Positions 22,561 to 30,408 of a stretch of 31,957 nucleotides of DNA are shown here, piece after piece. Each line of letters opens with the position of its first letter. Positions within the stretch are counted from its first letter, which is position 1. The stretch is from an uncultured Clostridium sp. (GTDB lineage: Bacteria; Bacillota; Clostridia; Lachnospirales; Lachnospiraceae). Under the pieces are notes generated by a model. The model saw only the letters and a list, made by a program, of their open reading frames with translations. It was not told the DNA's origin and searched no databases. The position numbers were made by a program, and so were the translations under genes. The DNA is taken from NCBI GenBank assembly GCA_900542035.1, contig UQMJ01000030.1, positions 1 through 31,957 on the forward strand. The letters are read 5' to 3'.

Positions 22561-22862
22561 GAAAAATAATTCGAAACTGCGTGATTTTGCTGGGCGCACT
22601 GCTGGCCTTGATATTCGGATGGAGATATGCATATCGTCATGCAAAGAATGCAGATAACCTTCCAGGTCTGGGAACGCTGCAGGCAGAGGAACTGAAAGAT
22701 TTGGCCGGTTATAAGAGGGGACAGCTAAGAAGCGTATGGGGAGAACCGGATGATGTGGCAGGAGAGGAGCAGGACATCTGGAACCGAGAAGGCGGCGAGT
22801 ATCTGATTGTAACCTATTACCCAAATGGCAGAGTAAAAGAAGCAGTTTTTGCAATTCCGTAA
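22557..22862 (+). CDS. small membrane-anchored BamE-like-fold protein
   Basis: A 101-residue protein with an N-terminal transmembrane anchor (IIRNCVILLGALLALIFGW) and an external domain: ELKDLAGYKRGQLRSVWGEP, then DIWNREGGEYLIVTYYPNGR. The spacing (helix, then V-W-G-x-P, then D-x-W and a final beta hairpin) resembles BamE/BLIP-like domains that bind other proteins. The start at 22557 is chosen because ggagg lies eight bases upstream, while the ATG at 22551 is too close to it. It overlaps the acetyltransferase stop. Confidence 0.6.
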   Translation: MRKIIRNCVILLGALLALIFGWRYAYRHAKNADNLPGLGTLQAEELKDLAGYKRGQLRSVWGEPDDVAGEEQDIWNREGGEYLIVTYYPNGRVKEAVFAIP

Positions 22863-22894
22863 TAAGAACGCGATAAGAGAAGAAAAGAGGATTT

Positions 22895-23887
22895 ATGAGA
22901 AAACAGAAGAAAATAGCGGGAATGATAATTTTGATTTTGGCATCCCTTGGGTTAGGAGGCTGTGACAGCAGAGAGCCTATCCAGACACAGCCTGCATCCA
23001 AAGGTTCTGCAGAATTATCATCCGGAGCAGTCGTGGAAATCTTTTCTTTTTCTGAACTAAAAGGAAGCAGGTTTGTATTTTCCAGCGGAGCAGGAGCCTG
23101 GCAGACGGAACTGACAGTTGCAGAAGATGGAAGCTTTCAGGGGAGTTTCCAGGACGTTAATATGGGGGACACCGGAGATAATTATCCGGATGGAACGGTT
23201 TATATCTGCGATTTTCAAGGGCAGTTTACAGAACCCCAAAAACGGAATGACTATACCTATCAGGTACAGGTTCAAACGATTGGTTATGAGAGAGAAGCAG
23301 GAGACGAAGAGATTGCAGATGGAGTGCGTTATTGTTATTCAGATGTATATGGACTATCCGAGGGGGAGACGATTTTGATTTACAAAAAAGGAGCTCCGGT
23401 TTCTGAGCTTCCAGAAGGATTTAAAGGATGGGTAAAGAATTTTTTGTCAGGAGAGCCAGAGGAACAACTGTCATTTTATGGGTTGTATAATGAACAGGAA
23501 GAGTTTGGATTTGCCGGTTATAACAGCATAGAATGGATAAAACAACAGATCAAAGATACCAAAACCAGTACCGATGCATTGGAAACGTATATTCAGAAAG
23601 AGGCCATGACTCAGACGGATTTTAACATTAGCGCGGCAGAGGTATACAAACAATGGGACAATACTCTGAACCTGCTTTGGAGCGTTTTAAAAGAAACTCT
23701 GGATCAGGAAACCATGGAGGCGCTGACCATAGAAGAACGGGAATGGATTGAGAAAAAAGAGCGGGCTATCAGAGAGGCTGGTGCGAAGTATGAAGGAGGA
23801 ACCCTGCAGCCAATGGAAGAAGCGTTGAAAGGAGCAGAACTGACAAAGGCTAGGGTATATGAGCTTCTGGAAATTTTGGAAGATTAG
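22895..23887 (+). CDS. lipoprotein with C-terminal DUF1311/LprI-like domain
   Basis: A 330-residue lipoprotein. The signal peptide ends in lipobox G-L-G-G-C at about residue 23. Residues 45-210 form a beta-rich domain (FVFSSGAGAWQTELTVAEDG; GTVYICDFQGQF). Residues 238-330 match the DUF1311/LprI N-terminal pattern, with helices MTQTDFNISAAEVYKQWDN, LNLLWSVLKETL and EEREWIEKKERAIREA. LprI of mycobacteria inhibits lysozyme, but the four family cysteines are not apparent here, so inhibition is uncertain. It is the fourth gene of the operon. Confidence 0.65.
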   Translation: MRKQKKIAGMIILILASLGLGGCDSREPIQTQPASKGSAELSSGAVVEIFSFSELKGSRFVFSSGAGAWQTELTVAEDGSFQGSFQDVNMGDTGDNYPDGTVYICDFQGQFTEPQKRNDYTYQVQVQTIGYEREAGDEEIADGVRYCYSDVYGLSEGETILIYKKGAPVSELPEGFKGWVKNFLSGEPEEQLSFYGLYNEQEEFGFAGYNSIEWIKQQIKDTKTSTDALETYIQKEAMTQTDFNISAAEVYKQWDNTLNLLWSVLKETLDQETMEALTIEEREWIEKKERAIREAGAKYEGGTLQPMEEALKGAELTKARVYELLEILED

Positions 23888-23922
23888 TGGAGCCAGAGAG
23901 GAGAGGGAAAGGAGAAGAATGG

Positions 23923-24447
23923 ATGGAATTTACCTGTCAATCAGAATATAATGGAAAATCCATGGCTGTTATGGCAAAAGCATTAAGAAAAACAGTCCGG
24001 AAAAAGAAAAGTCAGCGTTCCCACATATTTGGATGGACAGTAGTGGGACTGGGGATTTTGATGTGTATGTTTGATTTATCAGAAAACGGAGAAATTTCTT
24101 TTCGGATAGTGATAACAGGGATTGCAGTGCTGGTGATTTTGCTGACACTTTTAATGGAAGACAAAATAAATGGATATGTGGCAAGAAAACGGATTTTACC
24201 TGGGACAGAACGGGCAGAAACGGTGTTTTCGGAAGATGGGTTCTGTACCACAACCCAGGTGGGAAAAACCCAGTGGAAATATGACAAAATCCAATTAGCA
24301 GCAGAGAGCAAAGAATACTTCGTATTTGTATTCAGCACGAGCCACGGACAGATTTATGAGAAAAAGCATATTCAGGGAGGAACCTTGCAAGAATTTCGGG
24401 ACTTTCTGGAGAAGAAAATAGGAAAACCAGTACAGATAATTCCGTGA
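23923..24447 (+). CDS. YcxB-like membrane protein
   Basis: A 174-residue protein with two transmembrane helices (HIFGWTVVGLGILMCMFDLS and FRIVITGIAVLVILLTLLME) followed by a cytoplasmic YcxB-like domain: ETVFSEDGFCTTTQVGKTQW, then YDKIQLAAESKEYFVFVF and a final helix EFRDFLEKKIG. The start at 23923 follows aaaggag by eight bases; a GTG at 23887 abutting the previous stop is less likely. The function of the YcxB family is not known to me. Confidence 0.7.
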   Translation: MEFTCQSEYNGKSMAVMAKALRKTVRKKKSQRSHIFGWTVVGLGILMCMFDLSENGEISFRIVITGIAVLVILLTLLMEDKINGYVARKRILPGTERAETVFSEDGFCTTTQVGKTQWKYDKIQLAAESKEYFVFVFSTSHGQIYEKKHIQGGTLQEFRDFLEKKIGKPVQIIP

Positions 24448-24465
24448 TAGAAAAGGGATGATGGC

Positions 24466-24936
24466 ATGAAACTATTATTTAAACAACGATTGTTCTCCTG
24501 GTTTGACAGTTACGATATTTATGATGAGAAAGGAACTGCTGTATATGAAGTAAAAGGGCAGCTTTCCTGGGGGCACTGTCTGAAGATTTTTGACCAGTAT
24601 CATAATGAAGTTGGAACAGTTCAGGAAAAAGTGCTGACCTGGCTTCCGAAGTTTGAGATGTACCTGGGAGAAACGTATATAGGATGTATCAGCAAAGAAT
24701 TCACATTTTTAAAACCCAGGTTTCACATCGACTGCAAGGACTGGAAAATGGAAGGAGACTTTTTAGAGTGGGATTATAAAATTACGGACAGTTCCGGCGG
24801 CAGAGTTGCCGCCGTGTCAAAAGAGATCTGGAATTGGACGGATACCTATGTGATTGATGTGGCAGATGAAAGAGACAGATTATGCGTGCTGATGCTGGTA
24901 TTGGCCATTGATGCAGAAAAGTGTTCCAGGAATTAG
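24466..24936 (+). CDS. LURP-one-related (LOR/YxjI-like) protein
   Basis: A 156-residue protein of the LURP-one-related, scramblase-like fold, a 12-strand barrel around a helix. Recognisable parts: MKLLFKQRLFSWFDSYDIYD at the start, then YEVKGQLSWGHCLKIFDQYH, ISKEFTFLKPRFHI, and DYKITDSSGGRVAAVSKEIW near the end. The exact role in bacteria is unknown. RBS aaaaggg. It lies 18 bases after the YcxB-like gene and ends 10 bases before the next. Confidence 0.75.
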   Translation: MKLLFKQRLFSWFDSYDIYDEKGTAVYEVKGQLSWGHCLKIFDQYHNEVGTVQEKVLTWLPKFEMYLGETYIGCISKEFTFLKPRFHIDCKDWKMEGDFLEWDYKITDSSGGRVAAVSKEIWNWTDTYVIDVADERDRLCVLMLVLAIDAEKCSRN

Positions 24937-24946
24937 GAGGAAACAG

Positions 24947-26419
24947 ATGGTTGCTTATGGGGATGTTGGAAGAAGGAAAATTGATTTGACGGCGCTGGGG
25001 GTAGAAAGGGGAAACAGAACCAGCAGCTATTTCTGCACTCCGAAGGGAGCAAAGGTTTGGGGCTGGGAAGGCGTAGACGGGATTCATTTCTGCTCGGTAA
25101 AAGAGCTGGGTAATCTGGTGTTTTCCGTAAATCCCATGGCTGGGAAAGGGGATTATGTCCATCCCGCAGCTGAAAATTTTGAGGATTTTTTGCGTCTTCT
25201 GGCAGCTTGCGGCCATGCGTCGGCGATAGAACAGATTCATGGCTGGAATCAGCAGGAATTTGACCGGTTTTTAAAAGAAAATCCAGTCACTTCTGCGCAA
25301 AAACAGGTCATCGATCAGTTAAACCGCAAGCTGGGCATTACCCCGATGGAACAGCCTTTCGAATATGTGAAGAATCTGCAGGCATCCTTTGACTATGGAA
25401 AGATTCCATGGAAGAAACGGGAATGGAACGTATATTATAATGGAAGCTTCTGGGATCATCACAAGGCCCGCTCGCGGCCAGGCACAGAGATAAAAATAGG
25501 AAAGCAGGCTTTGTGGGGGGAGGAAACGGTTTACATTCCATCTGTTTATGTCTGTACGCAGGGGCTGGGAATCGATTTTTTAATAGAAGTCGATTTCGAA
25601 AAGGAAAAAGCCTTTCTTGAAGCTCACAAAGACCTGGAAGAAAGAGAGAAAAAAGGCGGCAGGATTTCCCAGGAAGAGCGGGAGCAGATAGAACTGGAAA
25701 ATCCCTTAGAACTTGGTTTCCAGGCGGAGATTCTTTTAAATGGAAGAAAGCTGCGCCAGGAACGGGGGTGCGGGCTGTGCTGGGTTCCGAAAGGACTGCT
25801 GGAAGACAGACCAGTCATGCCGGATGGAGAAGATATTTTAAATCACTATGGAATGGATCTTTCGAAGGTCTACCGGATTGACAGAGGGTTTTACCAATGG
25901 GCCACAAAAAGAAAGCCCAATCTTCGGAGGATTGCGATGAAACTTTGTCCGGAACCGAAAACGATTCCAGGCATTCATTTTCAAGTAACCGGACCAGGCC
26001 AGAAGGTAACGTTTTCCCATCCGGTTACCGGAATCAGATATACCCTTACGGTAAGGGATTATGGTTGGCAGCAGATTGAAATGGAAGAAACGGACAGCCG
26101 GTGGGTCTGTCCCAAGCACTGCGCAGTTCTGGAATATGAGATTGATCCAGTATTAACGCCGGATCAGATGGTTGTAGGGGACTGCCAGGAGGGAGACCGG
26201 CCTTATTTGAAGCAGGAAAACCAGTTTGAACCGACATCTTCCGGCTGTTCGGCAATTGCGGTTATTGGAGGCGGCGTTGGGATGTGCCAGTCTGGCGGGG
26301 CAGTCCGCTATGCGTCTTCGGGCCTGTATTTTGAGCCGCAAAAGGAAATAGAGTGGCGATTGTCTTTCCGGATTCCCGATCGGGATCCGCTGGAAATCAG
26401 CGAGTTTTCATGTTTATAA
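24947..26419 (+). CDS. conserved hypothetical protein, 490 residues
   Basis: A soluble 490-residue protein, last in the operon. The start at 24947 follows aggagg; the ATG at 24908 lies inside the previous gene. Residues 1-125 contain WGWEGVDGIHFCSVKELG and AENFEDFLRLLAACGHASAI, which faintly recall SMI1/KNR4 (SUKH) domains, a fold common in toxin immunity proteins; I would not name it on that. The centre has a highly charged helix (EAHKDLEEREKKGGRISQEE). The C-terminal part is beta-rich (FSHPVTGIRYTLTVRDYGWQ). No catalytic motif or membrane segment is seen. Confidence 0.55.
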   Translation: MVAYGDVGRRKIDLTALGVERGNRTSSYFCTPKGAKVWGWEGVDGIHFCSVKELGNLVFSVNPMAGKGDYVHPAAENFEDFLRLLAACGHASAIEQIHGWNQQEFDRFLKENPVTSAQKQVIDQLNRKLGITPMEQPFEYVKNLQASFDYGKIPWKKREWNVYYNGSFWDHHKARSRPGTEIKIGKQALWGEETVYIPSVYVCTQGLGIDFLIEVDFEKEKAFLEAHKDLEEREKKGGRISQEEREQIELENPLELGFQAEILLNGRKLRQERGCGLCWVPKGLLEDRPVMPDGEDILNHYGMDLSKVYRIDRGFYQWATKRKPNLRRIAMKLCPEPKTIPGIHFQVTGPGQKVTFSHPVTGIRYTLTVRDYGWQQIEMEETDSRWVCPKHCAVLEYEIDPVLTPDQMVVGDCQEGDRPYLKQENQFEPTSSGCSAIAVIGGGVGMCQSGGAVRYASSGLYFEPQKEIEWRLSFRIPDRDPLEISEFSCL

Positions 26420-26427
26420 AAATTTTA

Positions 26428-26454
26428 TTAGCACTCAACTTTGATGAGTGCTAA
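26428..26454. promoter_or_regulatory. CIRCE operator (HrcA binding site), also terminator-like
   Basis: TTAGCACTC (26428-26436), nine bases, GAGTGCTAA (26446-26454): an exact match to the CIRCE consensus bound by the heat-shock repressor HrcA. TTTTTT follows directly, so as RNA the same palindrome could end the upstream operon. A further right half-site AAGTGCTAA (26499-26507) lies in the htpG leader. Confidence 0.92.
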
Positions 26455-26461
26455 TTTTTTA

Positions 26462-26490
26462 TTGACATTTCCAGACTTCGGTATTACAAT
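26462..26490 (+). promoter_or_regulatory. htpG promoter
   Basis: TTGACA (26462-26467), 17 bases, TACAAT (26485-26490). The CIRCE element ends seven bases upstream of the -35. Confidence 0.75.
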
Positions 26491-26529
26491 ATGCAATAAA
26501 GTGCTAAATAAAAAAGGAGTGCATGAATC

Positions 26530-28527
26530 ATGGCAAAAACAGGAAGTCTGACAATTAACAGTGAGAACATATTTCCGATTATTAAAAAATGGCTGTATTC
26601 CGATCACGACATTTTCTATCGTGAACTGATTTCCAACGGCTGCGACGCAATTACCAAGCTGAAAAAGCTGGAACTGATGGGCGAATTTGAAAAGCCGGAA
26701 GATGTGGAATATAAGATTGAGGTAGCGGTAAACTCCAAGGAAAAGACCATTACCATTTCAGATAATGGACTTGGTATGACGGAAGAAGAAGTCGATGAGT
26801 ACATTAACCAGATTGCATTCTCCGGCGCTCAGGCATTTTTAGAGCAGTATAAAGATAAAGCCAACGAAGATCAGATTATCGGTCACTTTGGATTAGGCTT
26901 TTACTCTGCGTTTATGGTAGCGGACAAAGTTACCATTGATACCAGATCCTACAAGGCAGACGCTAAGCCAGTACATTGGGAGTCAGAAGGCGGCACAGAG
27001 TATGAGATGGGCGAAGGCGACAGAGAACTGTTTGGAACCACCATTACCCTGTACTTAAATGAAGACAGCACAGAGTTTGCAAATGAATATCGGGCAAGAG
27101 AGGTCATTGAAAAATACTGTTCCTTTATGCCGGTGCCGATTTTCTTAACCAATACTGCCGAAGGCCCTCAGTATGAGACCATTGAAAAAGACGAGCTGAC
27201 CGACAAAGACACCATTGTTGAGACCATTGTAGAAGAAGCAAAGACGGAAGAAAAGGAAAATGAAAACGGCGAGAAGGAAGTGGTAGAAGTTTCTCCTGCC
27301 ACCGAAAAGTATAAAATTTTAAAGCGTCCGGTTGCGTTAAATGACGTAAATCCGCTGTGGAACAAGCATCCAAATGAGTGTACGGAGGAAGAATACAAGG
27401 CGTTCTACCATAAGGTATTTATGGATTACAAAGAGCCGCTGTTCTGGATCCACTTAAATATGGATTATCCATTTAACTTAAAGGGTATTCTGTACTTCCC
27501 GAAGCTGAACATGGAATACGACAGCTTAGAGGGAACCATTAAGCTGTATAACAACCAGGTATTTATTGCAGATAATATTAAGGAAGTGATTCCGGAATTC
27601 CTGATGCTGTTAAAAGGTGTGATCGATTGTCCGGATCTGCCGTTAAACGTATCCAGAAGCGCATTGCAGAATGACGGATTTGTAAAGAAGATTTCTGATT
27701 ACATTACCAAGAAGGTAGCAGATAAACTGTCTGGTATGTGCAAGACCGACAGAGAGAACTATGAGAAATACTGGGATGACATTAATCCATTCATCAAATT
27801 CGGCTGTATTAAGGATGAGAAGTTTGCAGATAAGATGAAAGATTATATCATCTTTAAGAATCTGGACGGCAAGTACCTGACCCTTTCCGAGTGCTTAGAG
27901 GAAAATAAAGAAAAGCATGAAAATACGGTATTCTATGTAACAGACGAGAAAGAGCAGAGCCAGTATATCAATATGTTTAAAGAGGCAGGCATGGATGCTG
28001 TGATTTTGAAACACAACATTGACAGCCCGTTTATCAGCCACTTAGAGCAGAAGAACGAAGGAGTGAAGTTCCTCCGGATTGACGCAGATTTGACAGACTC
28101 TTTCAAAGAGGAAACTCCGGAAGAGGAAAAAGAAGCGTTTAAAGAAACGGCAGACAGCCTGACAGAAATCTTTAAAAAGGCGCTGAACAACGACAAACTG
28201 ACCATTCAGGTAGAAAAACTGAAAAATGAAAACATTGCATCTATGATTACGGTTTCTGAGGAATCCAGAAGAATGCAGGATATGATGAAAATGTATAATA
28301 TGTACGGCATGGATCCTGGAATGTTCGGACCTCAGGAAACCCTGGTGTTAAATGCCAATCACAAGCTGGTACAGCACATTTTGGCAAATAAGGACGGCGC
28401 TCATATCCAGGAAATCTGCGAGCAGCTTTATGACCTGGCTTCTTTAAGCCACGGTTCCCTGACGCCTGAGAGAATGACCAGATTCATTGCAAGAAGCAAT
28501 GAGCTGATGGGGCTGTTAGCTGAGTAA
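26530..28527 (+). CDS. htpG: molecular chaperone HtpG (bacterial Hsp90)
   Basis: A 665-residue ATP-dependent chaperone. The GHKL ATPase domain (1-215) shows E32 in RELISNGCDA, D78 in DNGLGM and the lid GHFGLGFYS (118-126). An acidic linker (about 217-260, rich in Glu and Lys) joins it to the middle domain (about 260-490; PLFWIHLNMDYPFNLKGILY, LPLNVSRSALQ with its catalytic-loop Arg). The C-terminal dimerisation domain ends at LMGLLAE. It is longer than the roughly 625 residues of E. coli HtpG mostly because of the linker. RBS aaaggag. The CIRCE site implies heat-shock control by HrcA. Confidence 0.96.
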   Translation: MAKTGSLTINSENIFPIIKKWLYSDHDIFYRELISNGCDAITKLKKLELMGEFEKPEDVEYKIEVAVNSKEKTITISDNGLGMTEEEVDEYINQIAFSGAQAFLEQYKDKANEDQIIGHFGLGFYSAFMVADKVTIDTRSYKADAKPVHWESEGGTEYEMGEGDRELFGTTITLYLNEDSTEFANEYRAREVIEKYCSFMPVPIFLTNTAEGPQYETIEKDELTDKDTIVETIVEEAKTEEKENENGEKEVVEVSPATEKYKILKRPVALNDVNPLWNKHPNECTEEEYKAFYHKVFMDYKEPLFWIHLNMDYPFNLKGILYFPKLNMEYDSLEGTIKLYNNQVFIADNIKEVIPEFLMLLKGVIDCPDLPLNVSRSALQNDGFVKKISDYITKKVADKLSGMCKTDRENYEKYWDDINPFIKFGCIKDEKFADKMKDYIIFKNLDGKYLTLSECLEENKEKHENTVFYVTDEKEQSQYINMFKEAGMDAVILKHNIDSPFISHLEQKNEGVKFLRIDADLTDSFKEETPEEEKEAFKETADSLTEIFKKALNNDKLTIQVEKLKNENIASMITVSEESRRMQDMMKMYNMYGMDPGMFGPQETLVLNANHKLVQHILANKDGAHIQEICEQLYDLASLSHGSLTPERMTRFIARSNELMGLLAE

Positions 28528-28553
28528 GACTTCCGGCATAAAGGAGAACAATT

Positions 28554-29216
28554 ATGCGTCTATATATTATCCGGCATGGGGAAACCGACTGGAATACAGC
28601 AGGACGCCTCCAGGGACAGGCAGATACCCAGTTAAATGAAAAAGGAATCCGTCTGGCTCAGATTACTGCAGAGGGGATGAAAACCATCCCCTTTGATCTG
28701 TGTATTACCAGTCCGTTAAAAAGAGCCAGACAGACTGCGGAGATTATTTTAAGCGGCCGTCCGGTTCCGATTTGGGAGGATGACAGAATACGGGAGATTG
28801 GATTTGGCGCCTGGGAAGGCTTAGGATGCAGGGAAGGAAATTTCCAGATACCGGTTCCGAAAGAAGAATTTGATAAATTCTATACGGACCCCTTCCGTTT
28901 TCAGCCGGATAAAGACGGGGAAACGGTAGAAGCAGTCTGCAGGAGAACCAGAGAGTTTTTGGAAGAAATTACGGCCAATCCAGATTACCAGGATAAGACG
29001 ATTCTGATTTCTTCCCATGGATGCGCATCCAGGGCAATTTTGAATAGCGTGTACGAAGAGAAAGAGGATTTCTGGCATGGACACGTTCCGCCTAACTGTG
29101 CAGTCAGTCTGGCAGAGGGTACAAAAGGGCATCTGATAGTCAAGGAAAGCGATCGGATCTATTATGATCCGTCAGAAATTGTGGATTTCCGGACAGGAAA
29201 GAAGCGGGAAAACTAA
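28554..29216 (+). CDS. histidine phosphatase family protein (phosphoglycerate-mutase-like)
   Basis: A 220-residue phosphatase. The N-terminal RHGETDWN carries the phospho-accepting histidine H8; the second catalytic histidine is in ISSHGCASR in the second half. CITSPLKRARQTAEI and IREIGFGAWEGL complete the active-site pattern of the cofactor-dependent mutase/phosphatase branch. An insertion (GCREGNFQIPVPKEEFDKFY) follows WEGL. RBS aaggag. It lies 26 bases after htpG and probably shares its transcript. The substrate is unknown. Confidence 0.88.
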   Translation: MRLYIIRHGETDWNTAGRLQGQADTQLNEKGIRLAQITAEGMKTIPFDLCITSPLKRARQTAEIILSGRPVPIWEDDRIREIGFGAWEGLGCREGNFQIPVPKEEFDKFYTDPFRFQPDKDGETVEAVCRRTREFLEEITANPDYQDKTILISSHGCASRAILNSVYEEKEDFWHGHVPPNCAVSLAEGTKGHLIVKESDRIYYDPSEIVDFRTGKKREN

Positions 29217-29227
29217 AAATAAAAAAG

Positions 29228-29260
29228 ACGCCGCAGGCTTTAACGGTCTGCGGCGTTTTG
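29228..29260. terminator. bidirectional terminator
   Basis: ACGCCGCAG (29228-29236) and CTGCGGCGT (29248-29256) form a perfect 9-bp GC-rich stem. TTTT follows on the plus strand and CTTTTTT on the minus strand, serving the phosphatase (+) and the small peptide gene (-). Confidence 0.85.
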
Positions 29261-29264
29261 CATC

Positions 29265-29396
29265 TTATTTATCTTCGTTTAAATCGTCTGCAACCGAACC
29301 CAATACACTGGAAATGGTGCCTACGGTAACTGCCACTACAAATAGAACGATCAAGATAATAGTGCTGAAAAATGCGAATAAAAATGTAGAATCCAT
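29265..29396 (-). CDS. 43-residue single-helix membrane protein
   Basis: A short gene on the minus strand: MDSTFLFAFFSTIILIVLFV continues as VAVTVGTISSVLGSVADDLN and ends EDK. One strong transmembrane helix with an acidic cytoplasmic tail. Start ATG at 29396-29394 follows ggaggg by five bases, a promoter with extended -10 lies 43 bases upstream, and a terminator sits directly downstream, so all signals of a real gene are present. No family is recognised. It could be a small regulator of a membrane complex, or a type I toxin-like peptide, although the acidic tail argues against the latter. Confidence 0.65.
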   Translation of the reverse strand: MDSTFLFAFFSTIILIVLFVVAVTVGTISSVLGSVADDLNEDK

Positions 29397-29438
29397 AATA
29401 CCCTCCAATCAATTGTGCTGCAGTTTTAATATTTTGCT

Positions 29439-29467
29439 ATTATACCACAGAATTTGTTGTATGAAAA
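29439..29467 (-). promoter_or_regulatory. promoter of the 43-residue peptide gene
   Basis: On the minus strand: TTTTCA (29467-29462), 17 bases, TATAAT (29444-29439), with TG one base before the -10. It is back to back with the degV promoter, the -35 boxes three bases apart. Confidence 0.65.
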
Positions 29468-29469
29468 GA

Positions 29470-29498
29470 TTGAAAAACAAAAAAGATGATGTTATAAT
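29470..29498 (+). promoter_or_regulatory. degV promoter
   Basis: TTGAAA (29470-29475), 17 bases, TATAAT (29493-29498), with TG one base before the -10. Confidence 0.7.
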
Positions 29499-29519
29499 AA
29501 GTAGTAATGATTACTACTT
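29499..29519. promoter_or_regulatory. 21-bp palindrome at the degV transcription start
   Basis: AAGTAGTAAT-G-ATTACTACTT is perfectly symmetric around one base and starts directly after the -10 box. This is a typical repressor operator position. I do not recognise the regulator; it does not match FapR as I remember it. Confidence 0.5.
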
Positions 29520-29559
29520 GATACAGAATCAGGTTATAAATATTGTTGGAGGCATAACC

Positions 29560-30399
29560 ATGACTTATAAAATTATTGGCGACAGCTGCTTGGATTTACC
29601 AAAAGAATTAAGAAACGACCCCCATTTTCAGATGATTCCGTTAACCCTTCAGGTTGGCAGCGCATCCGTGGTTGATGACGAGACGTTTGACCAGAAACAG
29701 TTTCTGGAGCTGGTAGCGGCCTGCCCAGAATGCCCTAAGACGGCCTGCCCGTCTCCGGAGCGCTTTAAAGAAGCTTATGAATGCGATGCAGATAATATTT
29801 ATGTCATTACATTATCCGAGCATTTAAGCGGCACATATAATGCGGCCCGTCTGGGAATGGAACTGTATTACGAGGAACATGGCCATGATAAAAAGATTCT
29901 GGTAATGGGTTCTGATTCTGCTTCTGCAGGGCAGTTAAACCAGGCCTTATACATTCAGGAGCTTTGCGAAGCAGGCTTGTCTTTTGAAGAGATTTCTGAA
30001 AAGGCAGAGGCGTTTAAGAATCAGATGAAGACCTATTTTGTTCTTGAAACGTTAGACATTCTCCGCAAAAACGGCCGGTTATCCGGACTTCAGGCTTTTT
30101 TTGCCACTACATTAAACATAAAACCGATTATGGGCGGAGACAAGGGACATATTGTAAAACTGGATCAGGCCAGAGGCGTGAACAAAGCGCTGCAGCGTAT
30201 GTGCGATATTGCGGCAAAGGAAGTCGGGGAAACCAGTGAAAGAACGCTGGTAATTGCCCACTGCAACAATAAAGCCAGGGCGGAACTGGTAAAAGCAGAA
30301 ATGGAAAAAAGAGGCGCATTTAAACGGGTCGTCATTACCGAGACGGCTGGCGTAGCGACGGTTTATGCAGCAGACGGCGGAATCGTAATGGCATTATAA
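29560..30399 (+). CDS. DegV family fatty-acid-binding protein
   Basis: A 280-residue cytoplasmic protein that, by family, binds long-chain fatty acids and, in fatty acid kinase systems, presents them to the kinase FakA. Recognisable parts: YKIIGDSCLDLPKELRND at the start, ACPSPERFKEAY, then LSEHLSGTYNAARLG with the fatty-acid carboxylate-binding Ser-Gly-Thr, LETLDILRKNGRLSGLQAFF, LNIKPIM, and the closing GVATVYAADGG. The start at 29560 has ggagg nine bases upstream; a much longer open frame to the left crosses a terminator and is not real. It is 9 bases before capA. Confidence 0.92.
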   Translation: MTYKIIGDSCLDLPKELRNDPHFQMIPLTLQVGSASVVDDETFDQKQFLELVAACPECPKTACPSPERFKEAYECDADNIYVITLSEHLSGTYNAARLGMELYYEEHGHDKKILVMGSDSASAGQLNQALYIQELCEAGLSFEEISEKAEAFKNQMKTYFVLETLDILRKNGRLSGLQAFFATTLNIKPIMGGDKGHIVKLDQARGVNKALQRMCDIAAKEVGETSERTLVIAHCNNKARAELVKAEMEKRGAFKRVVITETAGVATVYAADGGIVMAL

Positions 30400-30408
30400 A
30401 GGGAGACT

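Noticed and set aside
29164..29559. N-terminal extension of DegV
   Set aside because: The extra 132 codons cross a strong terminator, an opposite-strand gene and the degV promoter; the start at 29560 has a strong site.
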